Assembly (NCBI RefSeq): GCF_000422265.1 | Contig: NZ_AULL01000013.1 | Location: forward strand, 1 to 64,000 | Reading direction: 5' to 3' | Origin: Kaistella palustris DSM 21579 | GTDB lineage: Bacteria > Bacteroidota > Bacteroidia > Flavobacteriales > Weeksellaceae | DNA length: 64,000 nt | Shown: one piece after another, positions 61,052 through 64,000 of the stretch | How positions within the stretch are numbered: the stretch's first letter is position 1 | Layout: every line of letters begins with the position of its first letter | Program-made: the position numbers and the translations under genes | Notes under the pieces: model-generated | The model's input: the letters and a program-made list of their open reading frames with translations, nothing else | Database searches by the model: none | What the model was told of the DNA's origin: nothing

Positions 61052-61621
61052 TTATTTTAAATATTTCGTGATCGAATCGCTCGTAGGTTTGGTTGTGCTG
61101 ATGAAACTGTCGATGAGTTTACCGTTTTCATCCACCAGAAATTTTGTAAAGTTCCACATGATTGTCGTATTTTTTACACCATTCAGGTCTTTATCGGTAA
61201 GATATTTGAAAATAGGAGCTGTATCATCGCCTTTAACCGAAACTTTAGCAGCCAAAGGAAACGTGACGCCGTAATTTTTTTCACAGAACGCACCGATTTC
61301 GGCGTTGGTGCCCGGTTCCTGTCCACCAAAATTGTTTGCAGGAAATCCCACGACAACAAGTTTATCGCTGTACTCTTTCGAAACTTTTTCTAAATCAGCG
61401 TACTGTGGCGTAAAACCACATTCCGAGGCAGTATTTACAATAAGGATTTTTTTGCCTTTGAAATCCGAAAAATTAATTTCTTTACCGTCAATGCCTTCTA
61501 CTTTAAAGTCGTAAACTGTTTTCATAGTCTGTGTTTTATCTTGTGCTATTTCTTTTTTCTGGTTGGTGCAGCTCTGCAGAAAAGCTCCCGCAGATAGCAT
61601 TAAGATAAATAATTTTTTCAT
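61052..61621 (-). CDS. Glutathione peroxidase-like lipoprotein
   Basis: 189 residues. The lipobox LQSCTNQKK follows a hydrophobic start, so the protein is envelope-anchored. The GPx fold shows LIVNTASECGFTPQYADLEK (peroxidatic Cys near 71), GFPANNFGGQEPGTNAEIGA (the Gln of the tetrad) and IMWNFTKFLVDENG (the Trp). It has a Cys rather than selenocysteine and probably uses thioredoxin. Together with the lipoprotein Tpx this gives two exported peroxidases in the window. Confidence 0.92.
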   Translation of the reverse strand: MKKLFILMLSAGAFLQSCTNQKKEIAQDKTQTMKTVYDFKVEGIDGKEINFSDFKGKKILIVNTASECGFTPQYADLEKVSKEYSDKLVVVGFPANNFGGQEPGTNAEIGAFCEKNYGVTFPLAAKVSVKGDDTAPIFKYLTDKDLNGVKNTTIMWNFTKFLVDENGKLIDSFISTTKPTSDSITKYLK

Positions 61622-61778
61622 TTAATTTTTTTTTAAAGGTATTGAAGAAAGGCCTCAAATTAAAGCCTCTTTTCTAAGAAGAAAAACAATGATATGTCGC
61701 TGCAGTTAACTAAAGCCAAACGCTGTGCGCAGTATTTCCGCAGCAAATCTTAAACCAGTAATTGGAGATGGGAATTCT

Positions 61779-62438
61779 TTAAAACTTAAAAGTGTTTGCA
61801 GGAAGAACTTTATTGGTTTCTATTTTATTGATGATCATTACATAATCGCTGTCTTTTTTCTGCGATGATGATTCCATACGGAAAGGCATCAGCAAGCTTC
61901 CTACTTTCCTGTAATCCTTATAAACCAGCGTTTCATCGGCTTTTACTTCTTTTACGAGCATATAGGTTCTTGTATCAAAGTAGTAAACTGTTTTGTTTAC
62001 ATTTTTGGTGAGTTCCACTTTATGACAGTAAGTTTCACCGATTTTTTCTTTACCGAGATATCTTGCTTCAAACCCTTTGCTTTCCCAATCGATAAAATCA
62101 TTGTCGAAACTTTCGGGATTATAATTCGGATATTCCTGTATCTTATTGGTCGCGTAATTCATGGCGTAACCTTTCGTACCATCAAAACCCTCAATCGGCG
62201 TTTCCTTTTTATTAATGGTGATCACCGTTTTTGTAAGATTAGGTCTTTCCTGATATATTTTTATAGGATATTCATCATTTACACCCAACGTTACTCTGCC
62301 CTGAAGAATAACGGAATTTAACAGTTTCCAGTTGGTTAATCCGCCCGATAATTCAATATTTTTATCAATAATTTCTTTGGCTGTCTGCGCAAAAATACAC
62401 TGGGAAAACAAAACGAACATCAAAAGTATTTTTCTCAT
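61779..62438 (-). CDS. Outer membrane lipoprotein-sorting protein (LolA/LolB-like)
   Basis: About 219 residues from ATG 62438; a start at 62501 adds 21 residues ahead of the Sec signal (LLMFVLFSQCIFAQ). The mature part follows the fold of the outer-membrane lipoprotein-sorting family: AKEIIDKNIELSGGLTNWKL at the N-terminus, then LILKTYS-type strands and VYYFDTRTYMLVKEVKADE at the end. No lipobox is seen. It acts alongside other Lol proteins or in an unknown envelope route. Confidence 0.78.
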   Translation of the reverse strand: MRKILLMFVLFSQCIFAQTAKEIIDKNIELSGGLTNWKLLNSVILQGRVTLGVNDEYPIKIYQERPNLTKTVITINKKETPIEGFDGTKGYAMNYATNKIQEYPNYNPESFDNDFIDWESKGFEARYLGKEKIGETYCHKVELTKNVNKTVYYFDTRTYMLVKEVKADETLVYKDYRKVGSLLMPFRMESSSQKKDSDYVMIINKIETNKVLPANTFKF

Positions 62439-62576
62439 ATTTAATAGCAACACGTTCTGTACAAACGGTTTTCTTAGCATTAATTTTAAACCTGATTCCA
62501 CCGTAGCAAAAGGTTTTTCAAATATATTGTTTTTGGGGCCAACTGTTTCTGACGAAACTCATAGTTTGGGAGTTTT

Positions 62577-63305
62577 TTAACTTTTCAGAAGTGCGCGGGC
62601 TCTTTCCAGATCTTCCGGCACATCAATACCGACGCCTATAAAATTGGTTTCTATCATTTTAATTTTCATACCGTATTCCAGATAGCGTATGCATTCAATT
62701 TTTTCCGCAACTTCCAGCGGGCGCATCGGCAGCGACGCAAATTTGAGCAAAGCGTTTTTCCTAAATGTATAAACGCCGATATGTTTAAAATAGTCTGTAT
62801 GCACCGACTTTTCGCGGGCGTAAGGTATTGGCGAACGGCTGAAATAAAGTGCAAAATCCTGGTTATCTGTGATCACTTTCACATTATTTGGATCTTCGAT
62901 CTCCTGAGCGTCGTTCAGTTTTATTTTAAGGGAAGCCAGTGAAATTTCTTCATTCGGATCTTCTTTAAAAACTGAAATTAACTGACGGAGTGGTGCTGTT
63001 TTCAGAAACGGTTCGTCGCCCTGCACATTTACAATAATGTCGCACTCAATATTGGCAACTGCCGCCGCAATTCTGTCACTTCCCGTGTCGTGTTGGCCGG
63101 TCATCACGGCATTTCCACCGGCAGAAGTGATCTCATTAAAAATAATTTCAGAATCCGTCGCCACAAAAACCTCATCAAAAAGTTCAGTCTCCACCACATT
63201 CTGATAGGTAGTAGCGATGACCGTTTTATCACCAAGCAGCTGCATCAGCTTTCCCGGAAAACGCGTGGCCTGATATCGGGCAGGAATCACTGCAATTATC
63301 TTCAT
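62577..63305 (-). CDS. kdsB: 3-deoxy-manno-octulosonate cytidylyltransferase
   Basis: 242 residues. KdsB activates Kdo with CTP for LPS inner core synthesis. The N-terminal nucleotide-binding [20 protein letters not shown] and [19 protein letters not shown], the Mg-binding [16 protein letters not shown] near 95 and [15 protein letters not shown] are all hallmarks. The C-terminal [18 protein letters not shown] completes the family fold. It fits with LPS transport (LptF/G) nearby. It is followed by a PLP aminotransferase on the same strand. Confidence 0.95.
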   Translation of the reverse strand: MKIIAVIPARYQATRFPGKLMQLLGDKTVIATTYQNVVETELFDEVFVATDSEIIFNEITSAGGNAVMTGQHDTGSDRIAAAVANIECDIIVNVQGDEPFLKTAPLRQLISVFKEDPNEEISLASLKIKLNDAQEIEDPNNVKVITDNQDFALYFSRSPIPYAREKSVHTDYFKHIGVYTFRKNALLKFASLPMRPLEVAEKIECIRYLEYGMKIKMIETNFIGVGIDVPEDLERARALLKS

Positions 63306-63346
63306 TGAATTATTATCAAATTAAGTAGAAGTTATAACACACTTTC

Positions 63347-64000
63347 CTATTTTAATTTCTGTAGCGCTCCCTCAAGTCGGGGTAACATTGCATTGATCTC
63401 GTCCAAAGATACACCGCCGGCAGAAGCTCTGAACCACGGCATTTGCGCTGAGTTTCCGAAGGCTGAAAAGGGGACAAACGCCGCTCCGGCCTCTTTGATC
63501 AGATAGAAAACGAGGTCCGAAGAATTGTGGATCACATTTCCGGCGACATCCGACTTGCCTAAAAAGTCCATTTTTATGGTCAGATAAAGCGCACCCATCG
63601 GTTTTATGCTGTCGACAGCCAGACCGCGGTCTTTCATTTCCTGAATGCCGTGGTGAAGTGTCTCCAGGCTTCCGGAAATTTTATTTTTAAAGTCATTTAC
63701 GAAAGCATCTACATTTTCAGTTTCCTTTAAAAATACCGAAACAGCCTGTTGTTCTGGCTTGGGAGCCCAGGCACCGACGTGTGTTAAAAGTGCCTGCATT
63801 TTTGAAATTATTTCTGCCGGACCAAAACTCCAACCCACACGCACACCGGTGGCAGCAAAACATTTCGAGGTTCCGTCAATAAAAACCGTGTACTTCTTAA
63901 GTTCCGGAAATAAAGAAACGGGATTAAAATGTTCTTCGCCAAAAGTCAGCATCGCATAGATTTGGTCATACATCAAATACAGGGGTTTCTCGTTTTCACC
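63347..64000 (-). CDS. PLP-dependent aminotransferase class I/II (partial)
   Basis: The 3' 218 codons of a gene that continues past the window's right edge; the frame is open to position 64000. The PLP-binding Lys is in VFIDGTSKCFAATGVRVGWS (SKxx..RxGW arrangement), preceded by the upstream LMYDQIYAMLTFG segment. The C-terminal WFRASAGGVSLDEINAMLPR carries the substrate-carboxylate Arg. The subgroup resembles aspartate/aromatic aminotransferases, but the substrate is not decided without the N-terminal half. It lies 41 bp upstream of kdsB on the same strand. Confidence 0.88.
   Translation of the reverse strand, partial: GENEKPLYLMYDQIYAMLTFGEEHFNPVSLFPELKKYTVFIDGTSKCFAATGVRVGWSFGPAEIISKMQALLTHVGAWAPKPEQQAVSVFLKETENVDAFVNDFKNKISGSLETLHHGIQEMKDRGLAVDSIKPMGALYLTIKMDFLGKSDVAGNVIHNSSDLVFYLIKEAGAAFVPFSAFGNSAQMPWFRASAGGVSLDEINAMLPRLEGALQKLK

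Noticed and set aside
1-64000. tRNA, rRNA and riboswitch genes
   Set aside because: No cloverleaf, rRNA segment or known riboswitch core was recognised on either strand by eye; a covariance scan would be decisive.

Overview
The window reads as a chromosomal segment of a member of the Bacteroidota, most likely family Weeksellaceae (the Chryseobacterium group). The evidence is AT-rich DNA, a 486-residue protein with a type IX secretion sorting tail, several starts preceded by the Bacteroidota promoter element TAnnTTTG, a bacillithiol-type gene pair (YtxJ and a YfiT/DinB-like protein), a RadC/MPN protein, a DUF4153 protein, and pyruvate dehydrogenase E1-alpha next to a two-lipoyl E2. No rRNA, tRNA or CRISPR array was recognised.

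Region 1 (1-8.5 kb) is a gene-cassette array. Six complete attC-like sites and one half site all lie on the + strand, each behind a cassette. In five consecutive cassettes the sequence at the cassette start is complementary to the left end of that cassette's own attC, which is the expected signature of integron recombination. No integrase gene is visible; by polarity it would lie left of the window, or this is an integrase-less cluster (CALIN). The cassettes carry a helicase-HNH nuclease, an ORF-less unit, a small membrane protein, a 559-residue protein with a PD-(D/E)XK motif, a ParE/RelE-type toxin-antitoxin pair, and a membrane protein whose cassette is interrupted by an IS3-family element.

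Region 2 (8.5-21.4 kb) is an accessory island. It holds a nuclease of the SNase fold, divergent from a four-gene set that looks phage-derived (a DUF5675-like protein and two small holin-like membrane proteins). A lone membrane protein follows, then about 2 kb of non-coding DNA with long inverted repeats and a GC-rich core. Next is a tightly packed five-gene minus-strand operon of unknown function: exported Cys-rich peptide, polytopic coiled-coil membrane protein, P-loop GTPase with repeated LKPLSF motifs, membrane-anchored LysM-like protein and retropepsin-like lipoprotein. It is the strongest candidate here for an undescribed envelope or conflict system. The island ends with a BT4734/VirE-N-type protein carrying in-frame palindromic repeats and an HTH gene with no normal start codon.

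Region 3 (21.5-64 kb) is mostly core genome: VOC protein, urea transporter, methyltransferase, Gfo/Idh/MocA oxidoreductase, J/KTSC protein and DUF2231-Rieske protein; a membrane pyrophosphatase fused to an OmpA domain, close to soluble pyrophosphatase; FemAB/GNAT-like protein, RadC and LolD; PDH E2 and E1-alpha; PAP2-like protein, BlaI-type repressor and DUF4153 protein; RRM protein; aldo/keto reductase; T9SS cargo; sigma factor RpoD; a Crp-like regulator with bacillithiol-linked proteins; nicotinamidase; S41 and M23 peptidases; thiol and glutathione-type peroxidases made as lipoproteins; urocanate hydratase; phosphatidylserine decarboxylase; FtsK, LolA-like and LptF/G genes in a row; KdsB; and a PLP aminotransferase cut by the right edge. 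Intrinsic terminators separate many of these units.
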